Positions 23,387 to 38,200 of a stretch of 64,000 nucleotides of DNA are shown piece by piece; position 1 is the first letter of the stretch; the number at the start of each line of letters is the position of its first letter. The notes beneath the pieces are model-generated. The model was not told the DNA's origin. It worked only from the letters and a program-made list of their open reading frames with translations, and did no database searches. This DNA comes from Flabesymbios commensalis (Eukaryota; Annelida; Polychaeta; Terebellida; Flabelligeridae). Position numbers and translations under genes: made by a program. Location of the stretch: the NCBI GenBank assembly GCA_964017125.1, contig OZ024908.1, forward strand, positions 81,033,499 to 81,097,498, given 5' to 3'.

Positions 23387-26360
23387 GCATTGACGTCGAA
23401 ATGAATAACTTTTGAAATACTTAATCAAATTTCACACTAATCTCATTAATAACTTTTGAAGTAGTCAATGAAACGTCGACAAATTCACAGGGCAGTTGCC
23501 GTAGTACCAGCCGATGGTGCCTGCAAATTTACATGGAAAACGGTTAAGAATTGACGTCTGAATTGACGTCTAAATGAATAACTTTTGAAATACTCAATCA
23601 AATTTCACACTCTTCTCATTATTAACTTTTGAAGTAGTCAATGAAACGTCGACAAATTCACAGGGCAGTTGCCGTAGTACTAGCCGATGGTGCCTGCAAA
23701 ATCACATGGAAAACGGTTGAGAAATGACGTCTGAATTGACGTCTAAATGAATAACTTTTAAAAATTCTCAATCAAATTTCACACTATTCTCATTATTAAC
23801 TTGTGAAGTAATCAATGAAACTCCGCCAAATTTACAGGCCAGTTGCCGTAATACCTGCCGATGGTGCCTGCAAAATTACATGGAAAACGGTTAAGAATTG
23901 ACGTCTGAATTGACGTCTAAATGAAAAACTTTTAAAAATACTCAATCAAATTTCACACTAATCTCATTAATAACTTTTGTAGTAATAAATGAAACTCCGC
24001 CAAATTTACAGGGCAGTTGCCGTAATACCAGCCGATGGTGCCTGCAAAATTACATGGAAAACGGTTAAGAATTGACGTCTGAATTGACGTCTAAATCATA
24101 ATTTTTAAAAATACTCAATCAAATTTCCTACTAATCTTATTGATAACTTTTGAAGTACTTAATCAAACTTCGCCAAATTTACAGGAAAATTTCACATTAA
24201 TGTCATCAATAACTTTTGAAGTACTTAAACAATCTTCGCCAAATTTACAGGGCAGTTGCCGTAGTACCTGCCGATGGTGCCTGCAAAATTACATGGAAAA
24301 CGGTTGAGAATTGACGTCTGAATTGACGTCTAAATGAAAAACTTTTAAAAATTCTCAATCAAATTTCACACTATTCTCATTAATAACTTTTGAAGTAATC
24401 AATGAAACTCCGCCAAATTTACAGGGCAGTTGCCGTAATACCTGCCGATGGTGCCTGCAAAATTACATGGAAAACGGTTAAGAATTGACGTCTGAATTGA
24501 CGTCTAAATGAAAAACTTTTAAAAATACTCAATCAAATTTCACACTAATCTCATTAATAACTTTTGTAGTAATAAATGAAACTCCACCAAATTTACAGGG
24601 CAGTTGCCGTAATACCTGCCGATGGTGCCTGCAAAATTACATGAAAAACGGTTAAGAATTGACGTCTGAATTGACGTCTAAATGAAAAACATTTGAAATA
24701 CTCAATCAAATTTCACACTAATCTCATTAATAACTTTTGAAGTAGTCAATGAAACGTCGACAAATTCACAGGGCTGTTGCCGTAATACCTGCAGATGGTG
24801 CCTGCAAAATTACAAGGAAAACCGTTAAGAATTGACGTCTGAATTGACGTCTAAATGAAAAACTTTTGAAATACTCAATCAAATTTCACACTGATCTCAT
24901 TAATAACTTTTGAAGTAGTCAATGAAACGTCGACTAATTCACAGGGCAGTTGCCGTAGTACTAGCCGATGGTGCCTGCAATATTACATGAAAAACGGTTG
25001 AGAATTGACGTCTGAATTGACGTCTGAATGAAAAACTTTTAAAAATACTCAATCAAATTTCACACTAATCTCATTAATAACTTTTGAAGTAATCAATAAA
25101 ACTCCGCCAAATTTACAGGGCAGTTGCTGTAATACCAGCCGATGGTGCCTGCAAAATTACATGGAAAACGGTTAAGAATTGACGTCTGAATTGACGTCTA
25201 AATCATAATTTTTAAAAATACTCAATCAAATTTCCTACTAATCTTATTGATAACTTTTGAAGTACTTAATCAAGCTTCGCCAAATTTACAGGAAAATTTC
25301 ACACTAATGTCATCAATAACTTTTGAAGTACTTAAACAATCTTCGCCAAATTTACAGGGCAGTTGCCGTAGTACCTGCCGATGGTGCCTGCAAAATTACA
25401 TGGAAAACGGTTGAGAATTGACGTCTGAATTGACGTCTAAATGAATAACTTTTAAAAATTCTCAATCAAATTTCACACTATTCTCATTAATAACTTTTGA
25501 AGTAATCAATGAAACTCCGCCAAATTTACAGGGCAGTTGCCGTAATACCTGCCGATGGTGCCTGCAAAATTACATGGAAAACGGTTAAGAATTGACGTCT
25601 GAATTGACGTCTAAATGAAAAACTTTGGAAATACTCAATCAAATTTCACACTGATCTCATTAATAACTTTTGAAGTAGTCAATGAAACGTCGACTAATTC
25701 ACAGGGCAGTTGCCGTAGTACTAGCCGATGGTTCCTGCAAAATTACATGGAAAACGGTTGAGAATTGACGTCTGAATTGATGTCTGAATGAAAAACTTTT
25801 AAAAATACTCAATCAAATTTCACACTAATCTCATTAATAACTTTTGAAGTAATCAATGAAACTCCGCCAAGTTTACAGGGCAGTTGCCGTAATACCAGCC
25901 GATGGTGCCTGCAAAATTACATGGGAAACGGTTAAGAATTGACGTCTGAATTGACGTCTAAATCATAATTTTTAAAAATACTCAATCAAATTTCCTACTA
26001 ATCTTATTGATAACTTTTGAAGTACTTAATCAAACTTCGCCAAATTTACAGGAAAATTTCACACTAATGTCATCAATAACTTTTGAAGTACTTAAACAAT
26101 CTTGGCCAAATTTACAGGGCAGTTGCCGTAGTACCTGCCGATGGTTCCTGCAAAATGACATGGAAAACGGTTGAGAATTGACGTCTGAATTGACGTCTAA
26201 ATGAATAACTTTTAAAAATTCTCAATCAAATTTCACACTATTCTCATTAATAACTTTTGAAGTAATCAATGAAACTCCGCCAAATTTACAGGGCAGTTGC
26301 CGTAATACCTGCCAATGGCGCCTGCAAAATTACATGGAAAACGGTTAAGAATTGACGTCT
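23387..26360 (+). repeat. Landmark higher-order unit U2, 2,974 bp
   Basis: Long-monomer marks at +799, +1,906 and +2,666. It equals U3 plus one extra 174-bp type D monomer near 24.5-24.6 kb, which accounts for the 174-bp difference in length. It shares CTGCAGATGGTG with ACAAGGAAAACCG near 24.8 kb with U3 and U7. Confidence 0.85.
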
Positions 26361-29160
26361 GCATTGACGTCGAAATGAATAACTTTTGAAATACTTAATC
26401 AAATTTCACACTAATCTCATTAATAACTTTTGAAGTAGTCAATGAAACGTCGACAAATTCACAGGGCAGTTGCCGTTGTACCAGCCGATGGTGCCTGCAA
26501 ATTTACATGGAAAACGGTTAAGAATTGACGTCTGAATTGACGTCTAAATGAATAACTTTTGAAATACTCAATCAAATTTCACACTCTTCTCATTATTAAC
26601 TTTTGAAGTAGTCAATGAAACGTCGACAAATTCACAGGGCAGTTGCCGTAGTACTAGCCGATGGTGCCTGCAAAATCACATGGAAAACGGTTGAGAAATG
26701 ACGTCTGAATTGACGTCTAAATGAATAACTTTTAAAAATTCTCAATCAAATTTCACACTATTCTCATTATTAACTTGTGAAGTAATCAATGAAACTCCGC
26801 CAAATTTACAGGCCAGTTGCCGTAATACCTGCCGATGGTGCCTGCAAAATTACATGGAAAACGGTTAAGAATTGACGTCTGAATTGACGTCTAAATGAAA
26901 AACTTTTAAAAATACTCAATCAAATTTCACACTAATCTCATTAATAACTTTTGTAGTAATAAATGAAACTCCGCCAAATTTACAGGGCAGTTGCCGTAAT
27001 ACCAGCCGATGGTGCCTGCAAAATTACATGGAAAACGGTTAAGAATTGACGTCTGAATTGACGTCTAAATCATAATTTTTAAAAATACTCAATCAAATTT
27101 CCTACTAATCTTATTGATAACTTTTGAAGTACTTAATCAAACTTCGCCAAATTTACAGGAAAATTTCACATTAATGTCATCAATAACTTTTGAAGTACTT
27201 AAACAATCTTCGCCAAATTTACAGGGCAGTTGCCGTAGTACCTGCCGATGGTGCCTGCAAAATTACATGGAAAACGGTTGAGAATTGACGTCTGAATTGA
27301 CGTCTAAATGAAAAACTTTTAAAAATTCTCAATCAAATTTCACACTATTCTCATTAATAACTTTTGAAGTAATCAATGAAACTCCGCCAAATTTACAGGG
27401 CAGTTGCCGTAATACCTGCCGATGGTGCCTGCAAAATTACATGAAAAACGGTTAAGAATTGACGTCTGAATTGACGTCTAAATGAAAAACATTTGAAATA
27501 CTCAATCAAATTTCACACTAATCTCATTAAAAACTTTTGAAGTAGTCAATGAAACGTCGACAAATTCACAGGGCTGTTGCCGTAATACCTGCAGATGGTG
27601 CCTGCAAAATTACAAGGAAAACCGTTAAGAATTGACGTCTGAATTGACGTCTAAATGAAAAACTTTTGAAATACTCAATCAAATTTCACACTGATCTCAT
27701 TAATAACTTTTGAAGTAGTCAATGAAACGTCGACTAATTCACAGGGCAGTTGCCGTAGTACTAGCCGATGGTGCCTGCAATATTACATGGAAAACGGTTG
27801 AGAATTGACGTCTGAATTGACGTCTGAATGAAAAACTTTTAAAAATACTCAATCAAATTTCACACTAATCTCATTAATAACTTTTGAAGTAATCAATAAA
27901 ACTCCGCCAAATTTACAGGGCAGTTGCTGTAATACCAGCCGATGGTGCCTGCAAAATTACATGGAAAACGGTTAAGAATTGACGTCTGAATTGACGTCTA
28001 AATCATAATTTTTAAAAATACTCAATCAAATTTCCTACTAATCTTATTGATAACTTTTGAAGTACTTAATCAAGCTTCGCCAAATTTACAGGAAAATTTC
28101 ACACTAATGTCATCAATAACTTTTGAAGTACTTAAACAATCTTCGCCAAATTTACAGGGCAGTTGCCGTAGTACCTGCCGATGGTGCCTGCAAAATTACA
28201 TGGAAAACGGTTGAGAATTGACGTCTGAATTGACGTCTAAATGAATAACTTTTAAAAATTCTCAATCAAATTTCACACTATTCTCATTAATAACTTTTGA
28301 AGTAATCAATGAAACTCCGCCAAATTTACAGGGCAGTTGCCGTAATACCTGCCGATGGTGCCTGCAAAATTACATGGAAAACGGTTAAGAATTGACGTCT
28401 GAATTGACGTCTAAATGAAAAACTTTGGAAATACTCAATCAAATTTCACACTAATCTCATTAATAACTTTTGAAGTAGTCAATGAAACGTCGACAAATTC
28501 ACAGGGCAGTTGCCGTAGTACTAGCCGATGGTTCCTGCAAAATTATATGGAAAACGGTTGAGAATTGACGTCTGAATTGATGTCTGAATGAAAAACTTTT
28601 AAAAATTCTCAATCAAATTTCACACTATTCTCATTAATAACTTTTGAAGTAATCAATGAAACTCCGCCAAATTTACAGGGCAGTTGCCGTAATACCAGCC
28701 GATGGTGCCTGCAAAATTACATGGGAAACGGTTAAGAATTGACGTCTGAATTGACGTCTAAATCATAATTTTTAAAAATACTCAATCAAATTTCCTACTA
28801 ATCTTATTGATAACTTTTGAAGTACTTAATCAAACTTCGCCAAATTTACAGGAAAATTTCACACTAATGTCATCAATAACTTTTGAAGTACTTAAACAAT
28901 CTTGGCCAAATTTACAGGGCAGTTGCCGTAGTACCTGCCGATGGTGCCTGCAAAATGACATGGAAAACGGTTGAGAATTGACGTCTGAATTGACGTCTAA
29001 ATGAATAACTTTTAAAAATTCTCAATCAAATTTCACACTATTCTCATTAATAACTTTTGAAGTAATCAATGAAACTCCGCTAAATTTACAGGGCAGTTGC
29101 CGTAATACCTGCCGATGGCGCCTGCAAAATTACATGGAAAACGGTTAAGAATTGACGTCT
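26361..29160 (+). repeat. Landmark higher-order unit U3, 2,800 bp
   Basis: Long-monomer marks at +799, +1,732 and +2,492: 15 monomers, three of them long. U3 is the near twin of U7 at offset 8,921; both have CATTAAAAACTTTTG (27,526 and 36,447) and AAATTATATGG. U3 alone has a type C stretch near 28.6 kb where U7 keeps type A. Confidence 0.87.
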
Positions 29161-30456
29161 GCATTGACGTCGAAATGAATAACTTTTGAAATACTTAATC
29201 AAATTTTACACTAATCTCATTAATAACTTTTGAAGTAGTCAATGAAACGTCGACAAATTCACAGGGCAGTTGCCGTAGTACCAGCCGATGGTGCCTGCAA
29301 ATTTACATGGAAAACGGTTAAGAATTGACGTCTGAATTGACGTCTAAATGAATAACTTTTGAAATACTCAATCAAATTTCACACTCTTCTCATTATTAAC
29401 TTTTGAAGTAGTCAATGAAACGTCGACAAATTCACAGGGCAGTTGCCGTAGTACTAGCCGATGGTGCCTGCAAAATCACATGGAAAACGGTTGAGAATTG
29501 ACGTCTGAATTGACGTCTAAATGAATAACTTTTAAAAATTCTCAATCAAATTTCACACTATTCTCATTATTAACTTGTGAAGTAATCAATGAAACTCCGC
29601 CAAATTTACAGGCCAGTTGCCGTAATACCTGCCGATGGTGCCTGCAAAATTACATGGAAAACGGTTAAGAATTGACGTCTGAATTGACGTCTAAATGAAA
29701 AACTTTTAAAAATACTCAATCAAATTTCACACTAATCTCATTAATAACTTTTGTAGTAATAAATGAAACTCCGCCAAATTTACAGGGCAGTTGCCGTAAT
29801 ACCAGCCGATGGTGCCTGCAAAATCACATGGAAAACGGTTAAGAATTGACGTCTGAATTGACGTCTAAATGAAAAGCTTTTGAAATACTCAATCAAATTT
29901 CACACTAATCTCATTAATAACTTTTGAAGTAGTCAATGAAACGTCGACAAATCCACAGGGCAGTTTCCGTAGTACTAGCCGATGGTGCCTGCAAAATTAC
30001 ATGGAAAACGGTTGAGAATTGACGTCTGAATTGATGTCTGAATGAAAAACTTTTAAAAATACTCAATCAAATTTCACACTAATCTCATTAATAACTTTTG
30101 AAGTAATCAATGAAACTCCGCCAAATTTACAGGGCAGTTGCCGTAATACCAGCCGATGGTGCCTGCAAAATTACATGGAAAACGGTTAAGAATTGACGTC
30201 TGAATTGACGTCTAAATCATAATTTTTAAAAATACTCAATCAAATTTCCTACTAATCTTATTGATAACTTTTGAAGTACTTAATCAAACTTCGCCAAATT
30301 TACAGGAAAATTTCACATTAATGTCATCAATAACTTTTGAAGTACTTAAACAATCTTCGCCAAATTTACAGGGCAGTTGCCGTTGTACCTGCCGATGGTG
30401 CCTGCAAAATTACATGGAAAACGGTTGAGAATTGACGTCTGAATTGACGTCTAAAT
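28590..30456 (+). repeat. 1,867-bp tandem duplication, copy 1
   Basis: Sequence from about 28,590 to 32,423 repeats at 1,867 bp. CCGCTAAATTTACAGGG (29,078 and 30,945), CAAAATGACATGG (28,951 and 30,818) and the landmark (29161 and 31028) all recur at this spacing. The unit has ten monomers, two of them long. Confidence 0.82.
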
Positions 30457-31027
30457 GAAAAACTTTTAAAAATTCTCAATCAAATTTCACACTATTCTCA
30501 TTAATAACTTTTGAAGTAATCAATGAAACTCCGCCAAATTTACAGGGCAGTTGCCGTAATACCAGCCGATGGTGCCTGCAAAATTACATGGGAAACGGTT
30601 AAGAATTGACGTCTGAATTGACGTCTAAATCATAATTTTTAAAAATACTCAATCAAATTTCCTACTAATCTTATTGATAACTTTTGAAGTACTTAATCAA
30701 ACTTCGCCAAATTTACAGGAAAATTTCACACTAATGTCATCAATAACTTTTGAAGTACTTAAACAATCTTGGCCAAATTTACAGGGCAGTTGCCGTAGTA
30801 CCTGCCGATGGTGCCTGCAAAATGACATGGAAAACGGTTGAGAATTGACGTCTGAATTGACGTCTAAATGAATAACTTTTAAAAATTCTCAATCAAATTT
30901 CACACTATTCTCATTAATAACTTTTGAAGTAATCAATGAAACTCCGCTAAATTTACAGGGCAGTTGCCGTAATACCTGCCGATGGCGCCTGCAAAATTAC
31001 ATGGAAAACGGTTAAGAATTGACGTCT
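29161..31027 (+). repeat. Landmark higher-order unit U4, 1,867 bp
   Basis: Long-monomer marks at +1,146 and +1,559. It is a 1,454-bp U5-like core plus a 413-bp tail (one standard and one long monomer) copied from the end of U3. It carries CCGTTGTACC near 30,382 and GAAAAGCTTTTG near 29,872 as private changes. Confidence 0.85.
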
Positions 31028-32323
31028 GCATTGACGTCGAAATGAATAACTTTTGAAATACTTAATCAAATTTTACACTAATCTCATTAATAACTTTTGA
31101 AGTAGTCAATGAAACGTCGACAAATTCACAGGGCAGTTGCCGTAGTACCAGCCGATGGTGCCTGCAAATTTACATGGAAAACGGTTAAGAATTGACGTCT
31201 GAATTGACGTCTAAATGAATAACTTTTGAAATACTCAATCAAATTTCACACTCTTCTCATTATTAACTTTTGAAGTAGTCAATGAAACGTCGACAAATTC
31301 ACAGGGCAGTTGCCGTAGTACTAGCCGATGGTGCCTGCAAAATCACATGGAAAACGGTTGAGAATTGACGTCTGAATTGACGTCTAAATGAATAACTTTT
31401 AAAAATTCTCAATCAAATTTCACACTATTCTCATTATTAACTTGTGAAGTAATCAATGAAACTCCGCCAAATTTACAGGCCAGTTGCCGTAATACCTGCC
31501 GATGGTGCCTGCAAAATTACATGGAAAACGGTTAAGAATTGACGTCTGAATTGACGTCTAAATGAAAAACTTTTAAAAATACTCAATCAAATTTCACACT
31601 AATCTCATTAATAACTTTTGTAGTAATAAATGAAACTCCGCCAAATTTACAGGGCAGTTGCCGTAATACCAGCCGATGGTGCCTGCAAAATCACATGGAA
31701 AACGGTTAAGAATTGACGTCTGAATTGACGTCTAAATGAAAAACTTTTGAAATACTCAATCAAATTTCACACTAATCTCATTAATAACTTTTGAAGTAGT
31801 CAATGAAACGTCGACAAATCCACAGGGCAGTTTCCGTAGTACTAGCCGATGGTGCCTGCAAAATTACATGGAAAACGGTTGAGAATTGACGTCTGAATTG
31901 ATGTCTGAATGAAAAACTTTTAAAAATACTCAATCAAATTTCACACTAATCTCATTAATAACTTTTGAAGTAATCAATGAAACTCCGCCAAATTTACAGG
32001 GCAGTTGCCGTAATACCAGCCGATGGTGCCTGCAAAATTACATGGAAAACGGTTAAGAATTGACGTCTGAATTGACGTCTAAATCATAATTTTTAAAAAT
32101 ACTCAATCAAATTTCCTACTAATCTTATTGATAACTTTTGAAGTACTTAATCAAACTTCGCCAAATTTACAGGAAAATTTCACATTAATGTCATCAATAA
32201 CTTTTGAAGTACTTAAACAATCTTCGCCAAATTTACAGGGCAGTTGCCGTAGTACCTGCCGATGGTGCCTGCAAAATTACATGGAAAACGGTTGAGAATT
32301 GACGTCTGAATTGACGTCTAAAT
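30457..32323 (+). repeat. 1,867-bp tandem duplication, copy 2
   Basis: Second copy of the preceding unit. Together they create the change from 2,800-bp to 1,867-bp spacing between landmarks. Homology continues about 100 bp past the marked end, so the break could be moved by that much. Confidence 0.8.
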
Positions 32324-32481
32324 GAAAAACTTTTAAAAATTCTCAATCAAATTTCACACTATTCTCATTAATAACTTTTGAAGTAATCAATGAAACTCCG
32401 CCAAATTTACAGGGCAGTTGCCGTAATACTTGCCGATGGCGCCTGCAAAATTACATGGAAAACGGTTAAGAATTGACGTCT
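31028..32481 (+). repeat. Landmark higher-order unit U5, 1,454 bp (octamer)
   Basis: Eight monomers: one long (mark at +1,146) and seven standard. It is the shortest landmark unit and has the same plan as U8 and U9. It shares AAATTTTACACTAATC just after the landmark with U4, U8 and U9, while U6 has AAATTTCACACTAATC. Confidence 0.87.
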
Positions 32482-35281
32482 GCATTGACGTCGAAATGAA
32501 TAACTTTTGAAATACTTAATCAAATTTCACACTAATCTCATTAATAACTTTTGAAGTAGTCAATGAAACGTCGACAAATTCACAGGGCAGTTGCCGTAGT
32601 ACCAGCCGATGGTGCCTGCAAATTTACATGGAAAACGGTTAAGAATTGACGTCTGAATTGACGTCTAAATGAATAACTTTTGAAATACTCAATCAAATTT
32701 CACACTCTTCTCATTATTAACTTTTGAAGTAGTCAATGAAACGTCGACAAATTCACAGGGCAGTTGCCGTAGTACTAGCCGATGGTGCCTGCAAAATCAC
32801 ATGGAAAACGGTTGAGAATTGACGTCTGAATTGACGTCTAAATGAATAACTTTTAAAAATTCTCAATCAAATTTCACACTATTCTCATTATTAACTTGTG
32901 AAGTAATCAATGAAACTCCGCCAAATTTACAGGCCAGTTGCCGTAATACCTGCCGATGGTGCCTGCAAAATTACATGGAAAACGGTTAAGAATTGACGTC
33001 TGAATTGACGTCTAAATGAAAAACTTTTAAAAATACTCAATCAAATTTCACACTAATCTCATTAATAACTTTTGTAGTAATAAATGAAACTCCGCCAAAT
33101 TTACAGGGCAGTTGCCGTAATACCAGCCGATGGTGCCTGCAAAATCACATGGAAAACGGTTAAGAATTGACGTCTGAATTGACGTCTAAATGAAAAACTT
33201 TTGAAATACTCAATCAAATTTCACACTAATCTCATTAATAACTTTTGAAGTAGTCAATGAAACGTCGACAAATCCACAGGGCAGTTTCCGTAGTACTAGC
33301 CGATGGTGCCTGCAAAATTACATGGAAAACGGTTGAGAATTGACGTCTGAATTGATGTCTGAATGAAAAACTTTTAAAAATACTCAATCAAATTTCACAC
33401 TAATCTCATTAATAACTTTTGAAGTAATCAATGAAACTCCGCCAAATTTACAGGGCAGTTGCCGTAATACCAGCCGATGGTGCCTGCAAAATTACATGGA
33501 AAACGGTTAAGAATTGACGTCTGAATTGACGTCTAAATCATAATTTTTAAAAATACTCAATCAAATTTCCTACTAATCTTATTGATAACTTTTGAAGTAC
33601 TTAATCAAACTTCGCCAAATTTACAGGAAAATTTCACATTAATGTCATCAATAACTTTTGAAGTACTTAAACAATCTTCGCCAAATTTACAGGGCAGTTG
33701 CCGTAGTACCTGCCGATGGTGCCTGCAAAATTACATGGAAAACGGTTGAGAATTGACGTCTGAATTGACGTCTAAATGAAAAACTTTTAAAAATTCTCAA
33801 TCAAATTTCACACTATTCTCATTAATAACTTTTGAAGTAATCAATGAAACTCCGCCAAATTTACAGGGCAGTTGCCGTAATACCTGCCGATGGTGCCTGC
33901 AAAATTACATGGAAAACGGTTAAGAATTGACGTCTGAATTGACGTCTAAATGAAAAACTTTTAAAAATACTCAATCAAATTTCACACTAATCTCATTAAT
34001 AACTTTTGTAGTAATAAATGAAACTCCACCAAATTTACAGGGCGTTGCCGTAATACCTGCCGATGGTGCCTGCAAAATTACATGGAAAACGGTTAAGAAT
34101 TGACGTCTGAATTGACGTCTAAATCATAATTTTTAAAAATACTCAATCAAATTTCCTACTAATCTTATTGATAACTTTTGAAGTACTTAATCAAACTTCG
34201 CCAAATTTACAGGAAAATTTCACACTAATGTCATCAATAACTTTTGAAGTACTTAAACAATCTTCGCCAAATTTAGAGGGCAGTTGCCGTAGTACCTGCC
34301 GATGGTGCCTGCAAAATTACATGGAAAACGGTTGAGAATTGACGTCTGAATTGACGTCTAAATGAAAAAATTTTAAAAATTCTCAATCAAATTTCACACT
34401 ATTCTCATTAATAACTTTTGAAGTAATCAATGAAACTCCGCCAAATTTACAGGGCAGTTGCCGTAATACCTGCCGATGGTGCCTGCAAAATTACATGGAA
34501 AACGGTTAAGAATTGACGTCTGAATTGACGTCTAAATGAAAAACTTTGGAAATACTCAATCAAATTTCACACTGATCTCATTAATAACTTTTGAAGTAGT
34601 CAATGAAACGTCGACTAATTCACAGGGCAGTTGCCGTAGTACTAGCCGATGGTTCCTGCAAAATTACATGGAAAACGGTTGAGAATTGACGTCTGAATTG
34701 ATGTCTGAATGAAAAACTTTTAAAAATACTCAATCAAATTTCACACTAATCTCATTTATAACTTTTGAAGTAATCAATGAAACTCCGCCAAGTTTACAGG
34801 GCAGTTGCCGTAATACCAGCCGATGGTGCCAGCAAAATTACATGGGAAACGGTTAAGAATTGACGTCTGAATTGACGTCTAAATCATAATTTTTAAAAAT
34901 ACTCAATCAAATTTCCTACTAATCTTATTGATAACTTTTGAAGTACTTAATCAAACTTCGCCAAATTTACAGGAAAATTTCACACTAATGTCATCAATAA
35001 CTTTTGAAGTACTTAAACAATCTTGGCCAAATTTACAGGGCAGTTGCCGTAGTACCTGCCGATGGTTCCTGCAAAATGACATGGAAAACGGTTGAGAATT
35101 GACGTCTGAATTGACGTCTAAATGAATAACTTTTAAAAATTCTCAATCAAATTTCACACTATTCTCATTAATAACTTTTGAAGTAATCAATGAAACTCCG
35201 CCAAATTTACAGGGCAGTTGCCGTAATACCTGCCAATGGCGCCTGCAAAATTACATGGAAAACGGTTAAGAATTGACGTCT
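32482..35281 (+). repeat. Landmark higher-order unit U6, 2,800 bp
   Basis: Long-monomer marks at +1,146, +1,732 and +2,492. It has the same length as U3 and U7 but a different interior: a U5-like first half, one 587-bp trimer module with a 1-bp loss near 34,044, then the U3-like tail. It is a mosaic of both unit plans. Confidence 0.85.
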
Positions 35282-38200
35282 GCATTGACGTCGAAATGAA
35301 TAACTTTTGAAATACTTAATCAAATTTCACACTAATCTCATTAATAACTTTTGAAGTAATCAATGAAACGTCGACAAATTCACAGGGCAGTTGCCGTAGT
35401 ACCAGCCGATGGTGCCTGCAAATTTACATGGAAAACGGTTAAGAATTGACGTCTGAATTGACGTCTAAATGAATAACTTTTGAAATACTCAATCAAATTT
35501 CACACTCTTCTCATTATTAACTTTTGAAGTAGTCAATGAAACGTCGACAAATTCACAGGGCAGTTGCCGTAGTACTAGCCGATGGTGCCTGCAAAATCAC
35601 ATGGAAAACGGTTGAGAAATGACGTCTGAATTGACGTCTAAATGAATAACTTTTAAAAATTCTCAATCAAATTTCACACTATTCTCATTATTAACTTGTG
35701 AAGTAATCAATGAAACTCCGCCAAATTTACAGGCCAGTTGCCGTAATACCTGCCGATGGTGCCTGCAAAATTACATGGAAAACGGTTAAGAATTGACGTC
35801 TGAATTGACGTCTAAATGAAAAACTTTTAAAAATACTCAATCAAATTTCACACTAATCTCATTAATAACTTTTGTAGTAATAAATGTAACTCCGCCAAAT
35901 TTACAGGGCAGTTGCCGTAATACCAGCCGATGGTGCCTGCAAAATTACATGGAAAACGGTTAAGAATTGACGTCTGAATTGACGTCTAAATCATAATTTT
36001 TAAAAATACTCAATCAAATTTCCTACTAATCTTATTGATAACTTTTGAAGTACTTAATCAAACTTCGCCAAATTTACAGGAAAATTTCACATTAATGTCA
36101 TCAATAACTTTTGAAGTACTTAAACAATCTTCGCCAAATTTACAGGGCAGTTGCCGTAGTACCTGCCGATGGTGCCTGCAAAATTACATGGAAAACGGTT
36201 GAGAATTGACGTCTGAATTGACGTCTAAATGAAAAACTTTTAAAAATTCTCAATCAAATTTCACACTATTCTCATTAATAACTTTTGAAGTAATCAATGA
36301 AACTCCGCCAAATTTACAGGGCAGTTGCCGTAATACCTGCCGATGGTGCCTGCAAAATTACATGAAAAACGGTTAAGAATTGACGTCTGAATTGACGTCT
36401 AAATGAAAAACATTTGAAATACTCAATCAAATTTCACACTAATCTCATTAAAAACTTTTGAAGTAGTCAATGAAACGTCGACAAATTCACAGGGCTGTTG
36501 CCGTAATACCTGCAGATGGTGCCTGCAAAATTACAAGGAAAACCGTTAAGAATTGACGTCTGATTTGACGTCTAAATGAAAAACTTTTGAAATACTCAAT
36601 CAAATTTCACACTGATCTCATTAATAACTTTTGAAGTAGTCAATGAAACGTCGACTAATTCACAGGGCAGTTGCCGTAGTACTAGCCGATGGTGCCTGCA
36701 ATATTACATGGAAAACGGTTGAGAATTGACGTCTGAATTGACGTCTGAATGAAAAACTTTTAAAAATACTCAATCAAATTTCACACTAATCTCATTAATA
36801 ACTTTTGAAGTAATCAATAAAACTCCGCCAAATTTACAGGGCAGTTGCTGTAATACCAGCCGATGGTGCCTGCAAAATTACATGGAAAACGGTTAAGAAT
36901 TGACGTCTGAATTGACGTCTAAATCATAATTTTTAAAAATACTCAATCAAATTTCCTACTAATCTTATTGATAACTTTTGAAGTACTTAATCAAGCTTCG
37001 CCAAATTTACAGGAAAATTTCACACTAATGTCATCAATAACTTTTGAAGTACTTAAACAATCTTCGCCAAATTTACAGGGCAGTTGCCGTAGTACCTGCC
37101 GATGGTGCCTGCAAAATTACATGGAAAACGGTTGAGAATTGACGTCTGAATTGACGTCTAAATGAATAACTTTTAAAAATTCTCAATCAAATTTCACACT
37201 ATTCTCATTAATAACTTTTGAAGTAATCAATGAAACTCCGCCAAATTTACAGGGCAGTTGCCGTAATACCTGCCGATGGTGCCTGCAAAATTACATGGAA
37301 AACGGTTAAGAATTGACGTCTGAATTGACGTCTAAATGAAAAACTTTGGAAATACTCAATCAAATTTCACACTGATCTCATTAATAACTTTTGAAGTAGT
37401 CAATGAAACGTCGACAAATTCACAGGGCAGTTGCCGTAGTACTAGCCGATGGTTCCTGCAAAATTATATGGAAAACGGTTGAGAATTGACGTCTGAATTG
37501 ATGTCTGAATGAAAAACTTTTAAAAATACTCAATCAAATTTCACACTAATCTCATTAATAACTTTTGAAGTAATCAATGAAACTCCGCCAAATTTACAGG
37601 GCAGTTGCCGTAATACCAGCCGATGGTGCCTGCAAAATTACATGGGAAACGGTTAAGAATTGACGTCTGAATTGACGTCTAAATCATAATTTTTAAAAAT
37701 ACTCAATCAAATTTCCTACTAATCTTATTGATAACTTTTGAAGTACTTAATCAAACTTCGCCAAATTTACAGGAAAATTTCACACTAATGTCATCAATAA
37801 CTTTTGAAGTACTTAAACAATCTTGGCCAAATTTACAGGGCAGTTGCCGTAGTACCTGCCGATGGTGCCTGCAAAATGACATGGAAAACGGTTGAGAATT
37901 GACGTCTGAATTGACGTCTAAATGAATAACTTTTAAAAATTCTCAATCAAATTTCACACTATTCTCATTAATAACTTTTGAAGTAATCAATGAAACTCCG
38001 CTAAATTTACAGGGCAGTTGCCGTAATACCTGCCGATGGCGCCTGCAAAATTACATGGAAAACGGTTAAGAATTGACGTCTGCATTGACGTCGAAATGAA
38101 TAACTTTTGAAATACTTAATCAAATTTTACACTAATCTCATTAATAACTTTTGAAGTAGTCAATGAAACGTCGACAAATTCACAGGGCAGTTGCCGTAGT

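Larger units (their letters stand above)
25460..30555 (+). repeat. Long-distance duplication, offset 8,921 bp, copy 1
   Basis: About 5.1 kb with a constant offset of 8,921 bp to 34.38-39.48 kb. Anchors: GACTAATTC 25692/34613, CATTAAAAAC 27526/36447, GGGCTGTTG 27571/36492, CCGCTAAATTT 29,078/37,999 and AATCCACAGG 29,950/38,871. Edges are approximate. Confidence 0.82.
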